From positions 4,154,001 to 4,218,000 of the forward strand of contig NZ_AP024525.1 in assembly GCF_020886775.1 (NCBI RefSeq): a stretch of 64,000 bases of DNA, in the 5' to 3' direction. Source of the stretch: Sinomonas cyclohexanicum. Lineage in GTDB: Bacteria > Actinomycetota > Actinomycetes > Actinomycetales > Micrococcaceae. The notes under the pieces are model-generated. The model saw nothing but the letters and a program-made list of their open reading frames with translations, ran no database searches and was not told the DNA's origin. Both the position numbers and the translations under genes were made by a program. Below, piece after piece: positions 53,349 through 61,659 of the stretch (the stretch's first letter is position 1; each line of letters opens with the position of its first letter).

Positions 53349-53378
53349 ATATTAGAACACTGAGTTCTAATATAGAAC
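53349..53378. promoter_or_regulatory. overlapping palindromic operators before the hydroxybenzoate monooxygenase gene
   Basis: ATATTAGAAC (53349-53358) and GTTCTAATAT (53364-53373) form a perfect 10-bp inverted repeat. GTTCTAATATAGAAC (53364-53378) is a second, overlapping palindrome. Both lie 26-55 bp before the start. A MarR/MobR-like or other dimeric regulator could bind; none is encoded adjacent. Confidence 0.7.
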
Positions 53379-53403
53379 ACCCGCACAGAGAAGTGAGGAA
53401 ACC

Positions 53404-55299
53404 GTGCAGTTCCACCACCACGGCTACGTGTCCACGAATCCGAAGGTCCAGCCCGCCGCCGGCGTCGGCATCAACCGCCCGGCGGAACTCCCAGAGCAGG
53501 TGGACGTCCTGATCGTCGGCACCGGGCCCGCGGGCATGATCACCGCAGCCCAGCTCTCCCAGTTCCCGGACGTGACCACGCGCATCGTCGAGCGCCGCGG
53601 CGGCCGCCTCGAGATCGGCCAGGCGGACGGCATCCAGGCCCGCAGCGTCGAGACGTTCCAGGCGTTCGGCTTCGCCCCCGAGATCATCGCCGAGGCGTAC
53701 CACATCACCGAGATGAACTTCTGGTCCCCGGACCCCGAGAACCCGCAGAACATCATCCGCACCTCCCGCGCTGTGGATGACGAGATGGGCATCAGCGAGT
53801 TCCCGCACCTGATCGTGAACCAGGCCCGCGTCCTGGACTACTTCGCGGACGTCATGAAGAACTCCCCCACCCGGATGGAGCCGGACTACGGCTGGGAGTT
53901 CGTCAGCCTCGAGATCGGCGAGGGCGAGTACCCCGTCACGGTCAAGCTCGCCGGCACTTCCCACCACGAGGGCCAGGAGCGCACCGTCAAGGCCAAGTAC
54001 GTGGTCGGCTCCGACGGCGCCCGCTCCAAGGTCCGCGACGCGATCGGCTGCGAGATGAGCGGCGACCGCGCCAACCACGCGTGGGGCGTCATGGACGTCC
54101 TCGCGAACACCGACTTCCCTGACATCCGCACCAAGTGCGCCATCCAGTCCCACGACGGCGGCAGCATCCTCCACATCCCCCGCGAGGGCGGCTACCTGTT
54201 CCGCATGTACGTGGACCTCGGCGTGGTGCCGGACGACGACAACGGCAAGATCCGCGAGACCCCGCTCGAGACGATCATCGAGAAGGCCAACAAGATCCTG
54301 CACCCGTACTCGGTGGACGTGAGCGTCGCGTGGAACAGCGTCTACGAGGTGGGCCACCGCGTCACCCACCGTTTCGACGACGTCCCCACGGCAGAGGCCG
54401 GCACCCGCATGCCGCGCGTCTTCATCACCGGCGACGCGTGCCACACGCACTCCGCCAAGGCCGGCCAGGGCATGAACGTCTCGATGCAGGACGGCTTCAA
54501 CATCGGCTGGAAGCTCGGTCACGTCCTCGAGGGCCGCAGCCCCGAGAGCCTGCTCTCCACCTACACCGCCGAGCGCCAGGTCATCGCGCAGAACCTCATC
54601 GACTTCGACCGCACGTGGTCCTCGATGATGGCCAAGAACCCGGAGGACTTCGAGAGCCCCTCGGAGCTCGCCGACTTCTACGTGCGCACGGCCGAGTTCC
54701 CGGCCGGCTTCATGACCGAGTACCACTCGTCGATGATCGTGGGCGACGCCAAGCACCAGGACCTCGCGACCGGCTTCCCGCTGGGGAAGCGGTTCAAGTC
54801 CGCCAAGGCCGTGCGCATCTCGGACACGAACCCGCTGCACATCGGCCACCTCGCCCAGGCGGACGGCCGCTGGCGCATCTACGCGTTCTCGGACGAGGCC
54901 AAGGCCGGCACCGAGGGCTCCACGATGGAGAAGTTCGCCGAGTGGCTCGGCAACGACCCGGCTTCCCCGATCGTTGCGACCCCCGAGGGCCTGGACCGCA
55001 ACGCATGGTTCGACGTCAAGGCGGTCTACCAGCAGGACCACCACACGTTCGACCTCAACGACGTCCCGGCGGTCTTCAAGCCGCTGGTCGGACCGTTCCA
55101 GCTCAACGACCTCGAGAACGTCTTCGGCGCCTCCGCGACCCACGACATCTTCGCTGAGCGTGGGCTCAGCCGTGACGGCGTGGTCGTGGTGGTCCGCCCC
55201 GACCAGTACGTGGCCGCGATCGTCCCGCTCGCCGCGACCGACGAGCTCGGCGCGTTCTTCTCGGGCGTCATGAAGGGCCACGCCGCGGCGCAGGTCTGA
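53404..55299 (+). CDS. mobA: 3-hydroxybenzoate 4-monooxygenase-like flavoprotein
   Basis: A 631-aa FAD monooxygenase from GTG 53404 with GAGG upstream. The Rossmann motif is VLIVGTGPAGM (residues 36-45), DG motif VVGSDGARSKVRDAIG, GD motif VFITGDACHTHSAKAGQGMN (about 337-356), and a C-terminal thioredoxin-like region (about 460-631). Length and C-terminal domain fit the phenol 2-monooxygenase/MobA group rather than the shorter PobA. The product, protocatechuate, would feed the pca genes at 40-44 kb after ring cleavage elsewhere. Phenol hydroxylase is the main alternative. Confidence 0.82.
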   Translation: MQFHHHGYVSTNPKVQPAAGVGINRPAELPEQVDVLIVGTGPAGMITAAQLSQFPDVTTRIVERRGGRLEIGQADGIQARSVETFQAFGFAPEIIAEAYHITEMNFWSPDPENPQNIIRTSRAVDDEMGISEFPHLIVNQARVLDYFADVMKNSPTRMEPDYGWEFVSLEIGEGEYPVTVKLAGTSHHEGQERTVKAKYVVGSDGARSKVRDAIGCEMSGDRANHAWGVMDVLANTDFPDIRTKCAIQSHDGGSILHIPREGGYLFRMYVDLGVVPDDDNGKIRETPLETIIEKANKILHPYSVDVSVAWNSVYEVGHRVTHRFDDVPTAEAGTRMPRVFITGDACHTHSAKAGQGMNVSMQDGFNIGWKLGHVLEGRSPESLLSTYTAERQVIAQNLIDFDRTWSSMMAKNPEDFESPSELADFYVRTAEFPAGFMTEYHSSMIVGDAKHQDLATGFPLGKRFKSAKAVRISDTNPLHIGHLAQADGRWRIYAFSDEAKAGTEGSTMEKFAEWLGNDPASPIVATPEGLDRNAWFDVKAVYQQDHHTFDLNDVPAVFKPLVGPFQLNDLENVFGASATHDIFAERGLSRDGVVVVVRPDQYVAAIVPLAATDELGAFFSGVMKGHAAAQV

Positions 55300-55320
55300 C
55301 CCGACCGGCCGGGCCAACGC

Positions 55321-55370
55321 ACGACGCCGCGGGGCCGCCTTCCGTACGGGAGGCGGCCCCGCGTCGTCGT
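55321..55370 (+). terminator. terminator after mobA
   Basis: A near-perfect stem with core GCGGGGCCGCCT (55329-55340) and AGGCGGCCCCGC (55351-55362), extended by CGACGC/GCGTCG. No T-run, but long and directly after the gene. Confidence 0.75.
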
Positions 55371-55486
55371 GCGCCAGATCGAGGGCAGGCTTGAGCGGAA
55401 CGGCGTGTCGCGGCTTGCAGCCTCCCCGGGTCGTGTTTGGCTGGGGGACGTCCATGCGACATCGCCGAGACGGACAAGGGGCGCCG

Positions 55487-55930
55487 ATGACTACGGATCC
55501 CGCGGGCAACGAGCGAGACCCGCGCGCTGGGCAACCGGCGGAGCCCCCAGCACGCCGGTCTCAGGCCGACGAGCCCACGCCCATGGCCCCGCGTCCAGAC
55601 GAGCCCACCCCCGCCAAGCCGCATCCTGCCGCGCCGCGCCCGGCCACGCCGCAGCCCTCCGAGCCCCGCGTCACGCGGGCGGGGGCGGCCTGGACGGCGG
55701 TCATCGCCGGTCTGGCCGTCTTCATCCTGCTCGTGGTCTTCTTCATCCAGAACCAGGACGTGGTGCAGGTCCACTTCCTAGGGCTCGTCGGCCCGGTGCC
55801 GCTCGGTCTTGCGCTCTTCATCGCCGCCGTGGCCGGCGGGGTGCTCGTGGCGATCGCCGGTGCCGTGCGGATCTTCCAGCTGCGTGCCGCGGCACGCCGC
55901 GCGCGGCGCACACCGCCGTCCGCTCGCTGA
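55487..55930 (+). CDS. LapA/DUF1049-domain membrane protein
   Basis: A 147-aa protein; ATG 55487 was chosen, while ATG 55454 or an earlier start would lengthen the N-terminus. A Pro/Ala-rich N-terminal tail (residues 1-60) precedes two helices (about 66-90 and 100-125) containing FFIQNQDVVQVHFLG, the DUF1049 signature. The C-terminus is basic. LapA/YciS proteins help lipopolysaccharide assembly in Gram-negatives; in actinobacteria the role is unknown. Confidence 0.8.
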   Translation: MTTDPAGNERDPRAGQPAEPPARRSQADEPTPMAPRPDEPTPAKPHPAAPRPATPQPSEPRVTRAGAAWTAVIAGLAVFILLVVFFIQNQDVVQVHFLGLVGPVPLGLALFIAAVAGGVLVAIAGAVRIFQLRAAARRARRTPPSAR

Positions 55931-55961
55931 CGCCCGGGGCTGCTGGTCGTTCGGCGGTCAG

Positions 55962-56672
55962 TCACTCACGGTGGCCGCGGCCTGCCGCCAGTGCCACGCG
56001 CACGTTGCCTGCGACGTGAATGAGGACGGCGACGACGAGGAAGGCGACCAGCACCTGGCCAGTCGTGGCGAACACGCCCGTCCACCCGCCGTCGAGCGTC
56101 GGGTCGAGGAAGTCGTAGACGTACCAGCCATCGATCGCGCCTCGGATCCACGAGAAGGCCAGGAACGCGGCCGGGTAGATCATCCAGACGAGCGGGCGCC
56201 ACCACCGGCCGTGGACCGTGCGCGTGACGAAGATCCAGTCCAGCGCCATCACGAGCGGGACGATGCGGTGGTGGATCATCTGCGGCCAGTACATGTTCAG
56301 CGTCCACCACGGTTCCTCGGGCGGGGCGACGAGGACCACGTAGATGATTCCGGTCATCACCATGTAGAACGCGAGCGCGCCGAAGAGGTGGTCCCACCAG
56401 AGCGGGAGCCTCGCGCGTGGCCAGGCCGCGGACGCGATGAGGACGAGCCCGACAGCGAGGTTGGACTGGACCGTGAACTCCGAGTAGAGCTGCGGGATGT
56501 CCACATCGTTGGTCGGCATGGTCGCGTCGAACGTCTTCTGGATGAGAGCCACGAGGACGGCCACGCCGACGACGGCGCGCACGAGGCGGACCCAGAGGCG
56601 GTCCGGGGCGAGCGCACTGTTGAGGGCGAGGTTGCGGTCAACCGGAGGGATCAGCGTCGATGTGCCGCTCAT
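55962..56672 (-). CDS. Pr6Pr-family (FAR-17a/AIG1-like) membrane protein
   Basis: A 236-aa protein with six helices. The segments YSEFTVQSNLAVGLVLIAS, NMYWPQMIHHRIVPLVMALDW and IRGAIDGWYVYDFLD are hallmarks of the Pr6Pr/FAR-17a family, whose human relatives are lipid hydrolases with Thr and His active residues (T in FTVQSN and H in MIHHRIVP fit). Bacterial function is undetermined. Convergent with the LapA gene. Confidence 0.78.
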   Translation of the reverse strand: MSGTSTLIPPVDRNLALNSALAPDRLWVRLVRAVVGVAVLVALIQKTFDATMPTNDVDIPQLYSEFTVQSNLAVGLVLIASAAWPRARLPLWWDHLFGALAFYMVMTGIIYVVLVAPPEEPWWTLNMYWPQMIHHRIVPLVMALDWIFVTRTVHGRWWRPLVWMIYPAAFLAFSWIRGAIDGWYVYDFLDPTLDGGWTGVFATTGQVLVAFLVVAVLIHVAGNVRVALAAGRGHRE

Positions 56673-56819
56673 AGCCACAGTCTCCTGCTGCACAGCCGGC
56701 GCCCCCAGAGTCGAAAGTACCGGCGATGCCCCAGCGGTGGGACACTCCTTTCGGAAGGTCCCGCGTCGGAGACGGACGCACGACGGCGCCCGCAGGCTGA
56801 CGGTCGGATGGGAGCCCAC

Positions 56820-58229
56820 GTGAACCTCGAAGCGGATTACCTCATCGTCGGCAGCGGCGCGGTCGGGATGGCGTTCGCCGACGTGCTGTTCCATGAGACA
56901 GACCGGACGATGGTCGTCGTCGACCGCCACCACGCCCCGGGCGGCCATTGGAACGACGCGTACCCGTTCATCCGCCTCCACACGCCATCGGCGTTCTACG
57001 GCGTGAACTACCGTGAGCTCGGCGCGTTGGACGAGGACGACCCTCTCGACCACGGCATGTCCGGGCGTGCGGGCGCCGCGACCATCCTCGCCTACTACGA
57101 GGACCTCATGCATGAGTTCGCTGCCTCGGGGCGGATCCAGTACCTGCCGATGACTGAGTACACAGGCGATTTCGCGCAGCGCCACCGCGTCAGGTCCCGC
57201 GTGACCGGCGAGACCAGCGGGGTCCGCGTCCGGCGCAGGATCATCGACACGACCTACTTCGGCACCGAGGTCCCCTCGACCCACCCGCCCAACTACGAGG
57301 TGGCCGACGGCCTTCAGTGCATTCCGCCCAATGGGCTGGCGCGGATCGATGGAGCCTCTTCCGGATTCGTGGTGATAGGTGGCGGCAAGACCGGGATCGA
57401 TGTGTGCCTGTGGCTCCTGGCGAACCGCGTGGATCCAGACCTGATCACGTGGATCGTGCCGCGTGACGCCTGGTTCGTCAACCGGGTGACGATGCAGCCC
57501 AGAGCGCAGTTCTTCGACGACGTGTTCGGCGGATTCGCGGTGCAGGCCGAGATCGCGGCGTCGGCCACGACGATCCACGAGCTGTTCGAACGACTCGAGG
57601 ACGCCCGGCAGCTTCTGCGCCTCGACCGCGCGGTCACACCGACCATGTACCACGGCGCTTCGATCTCGGCCACCGAGCTCAACGCCCTCCGTTCGATCCG
57701 CAATGTGGCGCGGCTCGGGCGCCTTCGGCGGATCGAGCCGACGCGGATGGTCCTCGACCGCGGCACCATAGGCTCGGATCCTCAGCGGCTCTACATCGAC
57801 TGCTCGGCCCGAGGAGTTCCGCGCCGGCCGCCGCTGCCCATCTTCGACGGCCCGAAGATCCTGACCCAGATGGTGCGCTCGCTCCAGCCCACCTTCAGCG
57901 CCGCCCTTGTTGCCCACCTTGAGGTGACAGTCGACGACGACGGCGAGAAGAACGCACTGTGCCGCCCCATTCCCATGCCGGACAGCCCCCACGACTGGCC
58001 TCGGCTCATGATCGCGAACCTCGCCAACCAGAGCCTCTGGCGGGAGAGCCCCGACCTACGGCAGTGGATCCTCCGCTCACGGCTGGATCGCTTCTCGGCG
58101 CTGGCCAGCGCGGTGACCCCGGACCAGCCCGAGAGACTCGAACTCCTCCACCGGTATGGGGCCGCGGTCCGTGCAGCCCCCGCGAACCTCGAGCGGCTCC
58201 TCACCGCGGAGCATGGGGCCCCTGCATGA
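56820..58229 (+). CDS. FAD/NAD(P)-binding flavoprotein
   Basis: A 469-aa protein. GTG 56820 has GGGAG five bases before it; ATG 56808 is the alternative. Two dinucleotide-binding motifs: DYLIVGSGAVGMAFADVL at the N-terminus and FVVIGGGKTGIDVCLWLL near residue 180. APGGHWNDAYPFIRLHTPS resembles flavin monooxygenases (FMO/BVMO-like). I would call it an NAD(P)H-dependent monooxygenase-like enzyme of unknown substrate. It is isolated and divergent from the Pr6Pr gene. Confidence 0.7.
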   Translation: MNLEADYLIVGSGAVGMAFADVLFHETDRTMVVVDRHHAPGGHWNDAYPFIRLHTPSAFYGVNYRELGALDEDDPLDHGMSGRAGAATILAYYEDLMHEFAASGRIQYLPMTEYTGDFAQRHRVRSRVTGETSGVRVRRRIIDTTYFGTEVPSTHPPNYEVADGLQCIPPNGLARIDGASSGFVVIGGGKTGIDVCLWLLANRVDPDLITWIVPRDAWFVNRVTMQPRAQFFDDVFGGFAVQAEIAASATTIHELFERLEDARQLLRLDRAVTPTMYHGASISATELNALRSIRNVARLGRLRRIEPTRMVLDRGTIGSDPQRLYIDCSARGVPRRPPLPIFDGPKILTQMVRSLQPTFSAALVAHLEVTVDDDGEKNALCRPIPMPDSPHDWPRLMIANLANQSLWRESPDLRQWILRSRLDRFSALASAVTPDQPERLELLHRYGAAVRAAPANLERLLTAEHGAPA

Positions 58230-58282
58230 GGCGCGCACGGCGGCGAGGATCGGGCGGCACCGCCCGCGCCGTCGTGCGCCCT
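58230..58282. terminator. bidirectional hairpin between convergent genes
   Basis: GCGCACGGCG and CGCCGTCGTGCGC pair, with an inner GGGCGG/CCGCCC pairing. It lies between the flavoprotein stop and the ABC permease stop. Confidence 0.6.
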
Positions 58283-59078
58283 ACTCCGCCTCCCAGCGGA
58301 ACCAGCGGATCCCGATCCCGGCGAACACCGCCGCGTAGCCCAGCAGCGCCACGACCTGCCACGTGTTCTGCGCCGACCACGTCCCGGCGGCCGTCACCGC
58401 CCCGAACAGCTCCATGAGCGCCCCGACAGGCGTCCACGAGGAGAAGTTCTTGAAGTCGTCGCCGAGGATCCCGGTCGGGCCGAGGATGCCGGCCAGGAAC
58501 AGGACGATGTAGAGCACGCGCGCGATCGCGTTGACGACCCCCGCCGACTTCACGAGCCCCACGAGCGCTTGGCCGATGGCGAGGAACACCGCGGCGCCGA
58601 GGAGCGAGACGACGAGGATGAGCACGTACACGCTTGGCGTGAACACGACATTGTGGATGATGCTGCCGACGATCATCACGACGATGCCCATGACGATGTC
58701 CGCTGCGAACTGCACCGCAAGCCGGCTGCCCATGATGGCCCACGTCGGCGCGGGGGTCACGCGCAGCCGCTGGAAGACGCCCGCGGCGCGGTCGCCCGCG
58801 AGCGTGGTCGAGTACGCGATGAGCCCCGAGGACAGGAGCCCGTAGGTGAGGGCCATGCCGATGAGGAAGCCCGGGTTGCCGATCCGGCTGCCGCCTCGGT
58901 TCGTGATGAACAGGATCGCGATCGGCACCACGAAGTTCAGCAGGATGATCTGGCGGCTGCGCAGGAGCACCATCCCATCCGCGGTCAGGAGCGCGCGGAC
59001 GGCGAGGGCGGTCGACGGCGCGTGGGCCGCCTCGGGCGCGCGACCGGCGGCGCCCGGCTGGAGAGGGAAGTCAGTCAC
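58281..59078 (-). CDS. ABC-2 type transporter permease
   Basis: A 265-aa permease with six helices. The ABC-2 signature block FQRLRVTPAPTWAIMGSRLAVQ is clear, as in daunorubicin-type (DrrB/YhhJ) exporters. The start overlaps the ATPase gene by 8 bp. Together they form a drug or lipid exporter; the substrate is unknown. Confidence 0.87.
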   Translation of the reverse strand: MTDFPLQPGAAGRAPEAAHAPSTALAVRALLTADGMVLLRSRQIILLNFVVPIAILFITNRGGSRIGNPGFLIGMALTYGLLSSGLIAYSTTLAGDRAAGVFQRLRVTPAPTWAIMGSRLAVQFAADIVMGIVVMIVGSIIHNVVFTPSVYVLILVVSLLGAAVFLAIGQALVGLVKSAGVVNAIARVLYIVLFLAGILGPTGILGDDFKNFSSWTPVGALMELFGAVTAAGTWSAQNTWQVVALLGYAAVFAGIGIRWFRWEAE

Positions 59079-59841
59079 GGATAGCCTTTCCTGTCAGCCC
59101 GATGAACACGTCCTCGAGGGTCACGTCCCCGTGGGCGACGGCGAGCACGCGCGGGTCTCCGCGGTGCTCTGCCACCAGCTCGCCCGGGGCACCGAGGGCC
59201 AGGAGCTTCCCGTGGTCCATGATCGCGACCCGGTCGCACACCGCTTGGGCCTCCTCCATCGAGTGCGTGGTGAGCAGGACGCTGCCACCGGCCCGCCGAG
59301 ACTCCTCGATGCGGTCCCAGAGCCCCCGGCGGGACTGGGGGTCGAGGCCGGTGGTGGGCTCGTCGAGGAGCAGGATGCTCGGATTGTGCAGCGTGGCGAC
59401 CATGAGCGAGAAGCGCTGCTGCTGGCCGCCGGAGAGCTTCTTGAACGGCTTGCCGGCCTCCTGGGAGAGGCCCGCGTCGCGGAGCCGCTCCCCGATCTGC
59501 CTGCCGGTGATCCGCACGCCGTAGAGTCCCGCATACAGTCGGGTGATGTCCTCGATCCTCAGCTCGGGCTGGAAGCTCGAGGCCTGCAGCTGCACGCCGA
59601 GGCTCGCCTTGAGGGCGGCGGGCGCGTGCACGGCGTCGTACCCCGCGACGGTGACGCGGCCGGCGTCGGGCCTCCGGAGGCCCTCGATCACGCTCAACGT
59701 CGACGTCTTGCCGGCCCCGTTCGGGCCCAGCAGCCCGAAGATCTCGCCGCGGCGCACCGAGAACGTCAGTCCGTCGACGGCCGTCTGGGGTCCATAGCGG
59801 ACCACCAAGTCGTGCACGTCAAGGACCGACTCGTCTTCCAT
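59071..59841 (-). CDS. ABC transporter ATPase, DrrA/CcmA-like
   Basis: A 256-aa ATPase. Walker A GPNGAGKTST, Q-loop in GVQLQASSF, signature LSGGQQQRF, Walker B ILLLDEPTTGLD, H-loop TTHSMEEA. This is the drug-resistance ABC subfamily with the LDPQSRRGLW block. Coupled to the permease gene. Confidence 0.92.
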   Translation of the reverse strand: MEDESVLDVHDLVVRYGPQTAVDGLTFSVRRGEIFGLLGPNGAGKTSTLSVIEGLRRPDAGRVTVAGYDAVHAPAALKASLGVQLQASSFQPELRIEDITRLYAGLYGVRITGRQIGERLRDAGLSQEAGKPFKKLSGGQQQRFSLMVATLHNPSILLLDEPTTGLDPQSRRGLWDRIEESRRAGGSVLLTTHSMEEAQAVCDRVAIMDHGKLLALGAPGELVAEHRGDPRVLAVAHGDVTLEDVFIGLTGKAIRD

Positions 59842-59896
59842 GCCTCGATCGTACGGCCGGTTGCCTGAGGAAACCGTGTGAGTTCGCTGAGCGGGG

Positions 59897-61489
59897 CTAC
59901 TCGGTTTCCTGCGGCCTCGCGAGCCGCAGCTCCTCGGCGTCGAGCTGGTTCTGGATCGTCCTCAAGACGGTGTCGTCGATGGTGCGTGCGTCGCGGAGGC
60001 GCACCACGGTGGCGCGCTTGTGGCTGATGAGCGCGAGGCGCAGGCGCGTGTACTGGCGCGTCCGCACGACGGCCGGGTCCTGGCTGTCGTCGAAGCCCGC
60101 GTTCATCGCCGCGAGGTGCTCGTCGTACTCGGCGTGGACGCGCTCGAGCACTTCGTCGTCGATCCGCAGCTCGCGCGCGAGGTCCGGCAGGGCCCGGAAC
60201 GCCTCCTCCGCCGCGGTGCGCTTGGCGAGCATGAGCTCCTCCGTGACGGAGGTGTCCGTGGGGATGCGCGCCCATCGGATCACGGTGGGCAGGGCGAGCC
60301 CCTGGACCACGAGCGACGCGACCACCACGAACGCCGTCACGAACACGATCGCGTTGCGCCCGGGGTACTGGCCGCCGTCGGGGATCGAGAGGGCGACGGC
60401 GAGCGAGACCGCGCCGCGGAAGCCCGCCGTCGTGCTCATGACCCTCGCGCGGTTCGTGGTGCGCAGCTGGCGCTGGTAGGGGCGGCGGTCGACGGCGCGG
60501 ATCACGTAGGCGGAGAGGACCAGCACCGCGAGGCGCGTCATCAGGATCGCCGCGTACACGGCGACGCCGACGAGCAGGACCTGCCCGATCGCCTGCCCGC
60601 CGGCGCGGCCCTCGGAGGCCCAGAGCCCGGCCGCCGCCGCGGGCAGCTGGAGGCCCACGAGCACGAACAGGGCGCCGTTGAGCATGAAGCTCGCGAGCGA
60701 CCAGACGGCGATGGTCTGCTGGCGCGTGTACGCCGAGACGGCCAGCGGGGCGGTCCGCGACAGGTAGAGGCCGCACGCCACGACAGCGAGGACGGCCGAC
60801 GCGTGGACGAGCTCGGCACCGAGGAACGCGACGAAGGGGGTCAGGATCGTGGCCGCGTTGCCGACTAGCGCATTCTCGATCCTCCGCCGGGCCTCGAGCA
60901 TCGCCCAGCCGGCCGCGACGCCCACCGCGGCGCCGCCCAGGAACGAGTAGAGGAACTCGCCGGTCACCAACAGGACGCTGAACTCACCCGCGCCGGCCGC
61001 CGCGCTGAGCGCGACGCCGTACACGACGAGCGCCGTGCCGTCGTTGATGAGGCTCTCGGCGCGCAGCACCGTGATCTGCCGACGGGGCAGCGCCTTGCCG
61101 AGGGCTGCGACGGCGGTCGCGTCCGTCGGGGCCACGGCCGCGCCGAGGATCCACGCCGACCCCCAGTCCAGGCCGAGCGCGTGCGCGACCGCGGCGACTG
61201 CCGCCGCCGTGATGACCACCAGGAGCGTGGCGGAGAGCATGATGCCGCGGATGAACCGGCGGATCTCCCGCAGCGACGTGGTGAGGCTCTCCCAGTACAG
61301 CAGCGCAGGGAGGAACAGCAGCAGGACGGTCTCCGGCGGCAGGCCGACACCGCGGAACACCGGAATGAGGCTCAGCGCGAGGCCGCACGCGATCAGGACG
61401 ACCGGCTGGCTGACCCTCACGTGCGGCGCAAGCAGGCTTCCGAGGACGACCGCCGCGCCGAGGGCGACGATGAGTTCCAGACCGAGCAT
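59897..61489 (-). CDS. Na+/H+ antiporter, CPA1 (NhaP-like)
   Basis: A 530-aa protein. ATG 61489 has GGGAGG seven bases upstream. Twelve or so helices (residues 1-400) include LLFLPALLYWESL, the conserved GAAVAPTDATAVAALGKAL and the RAESLINDGTALVVYG motif of CPA1 exchangers. FRGAVSLAVALSIP lies toward the end. A C-terminal cytosolic helical tail (about 410-530) is Arg/Glu-rich. Expected to exchange Na+ or K+ for protons. Confidence 0.9.
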   Translation of the reverse strand: MLGLELIVALGAAVVLGSLLAPHVRVSQPVVLIACGLALSLIPVFRGVGLPPETVLLLFLPALLYWESLTTSLREIRRFIRGIMLSATLLVVITAAAVAAVAHALGLDWGSAWILGAAVAPTDATAVAALGKALPRRQITVLRAESLINDGTALVVYGVALSAAAGAGEFSVLLVTGEFLYSFLGGAAVGVAAGWAMLEARRRIENALVGNAATILTPFVAFLGAELVHASAVLAVVACGLYLSRTAPLAVSAYTRQQTIAVWSLASFMLNGALFVLVGLQLPAAAAGLWASEGRAGGQAIGQVLLVGVAVYAAILMTRLAVLVLSAYVIRAVDRRPYQRQLRTTNRARVMSTTAGFRGAVSLAVALSIPDGGQYPGRNAIVFVTAFVVVASLVVQGLALPTVIRWARIPTDTSVTEELMLAKRTAAEEAFRALPDLARELRIDDEVLERVHAEYDEHLAAMNAGFDDSQDPAVVRTRQYTRLRLALISHKRATVVRLRDARTIDDTVLRTIQNQLDAEELRLARPQETE

Positions 61490-61659
61490 GGCACACCTCC
61501 CACGGGTGAGACCTGCCATCGAATGTACGCCCGCGCGGGGTGGGCGGGTACCGGGGGTGCGCGGTTCTGCTCGGACTCGAGCTCAGGGCGCGTGGGAACG
61601 CGCGGGAAACCGGGCCCCGTGGCCCGCCCGGAACGCGACAATGAGCAGAATCGCACGCC

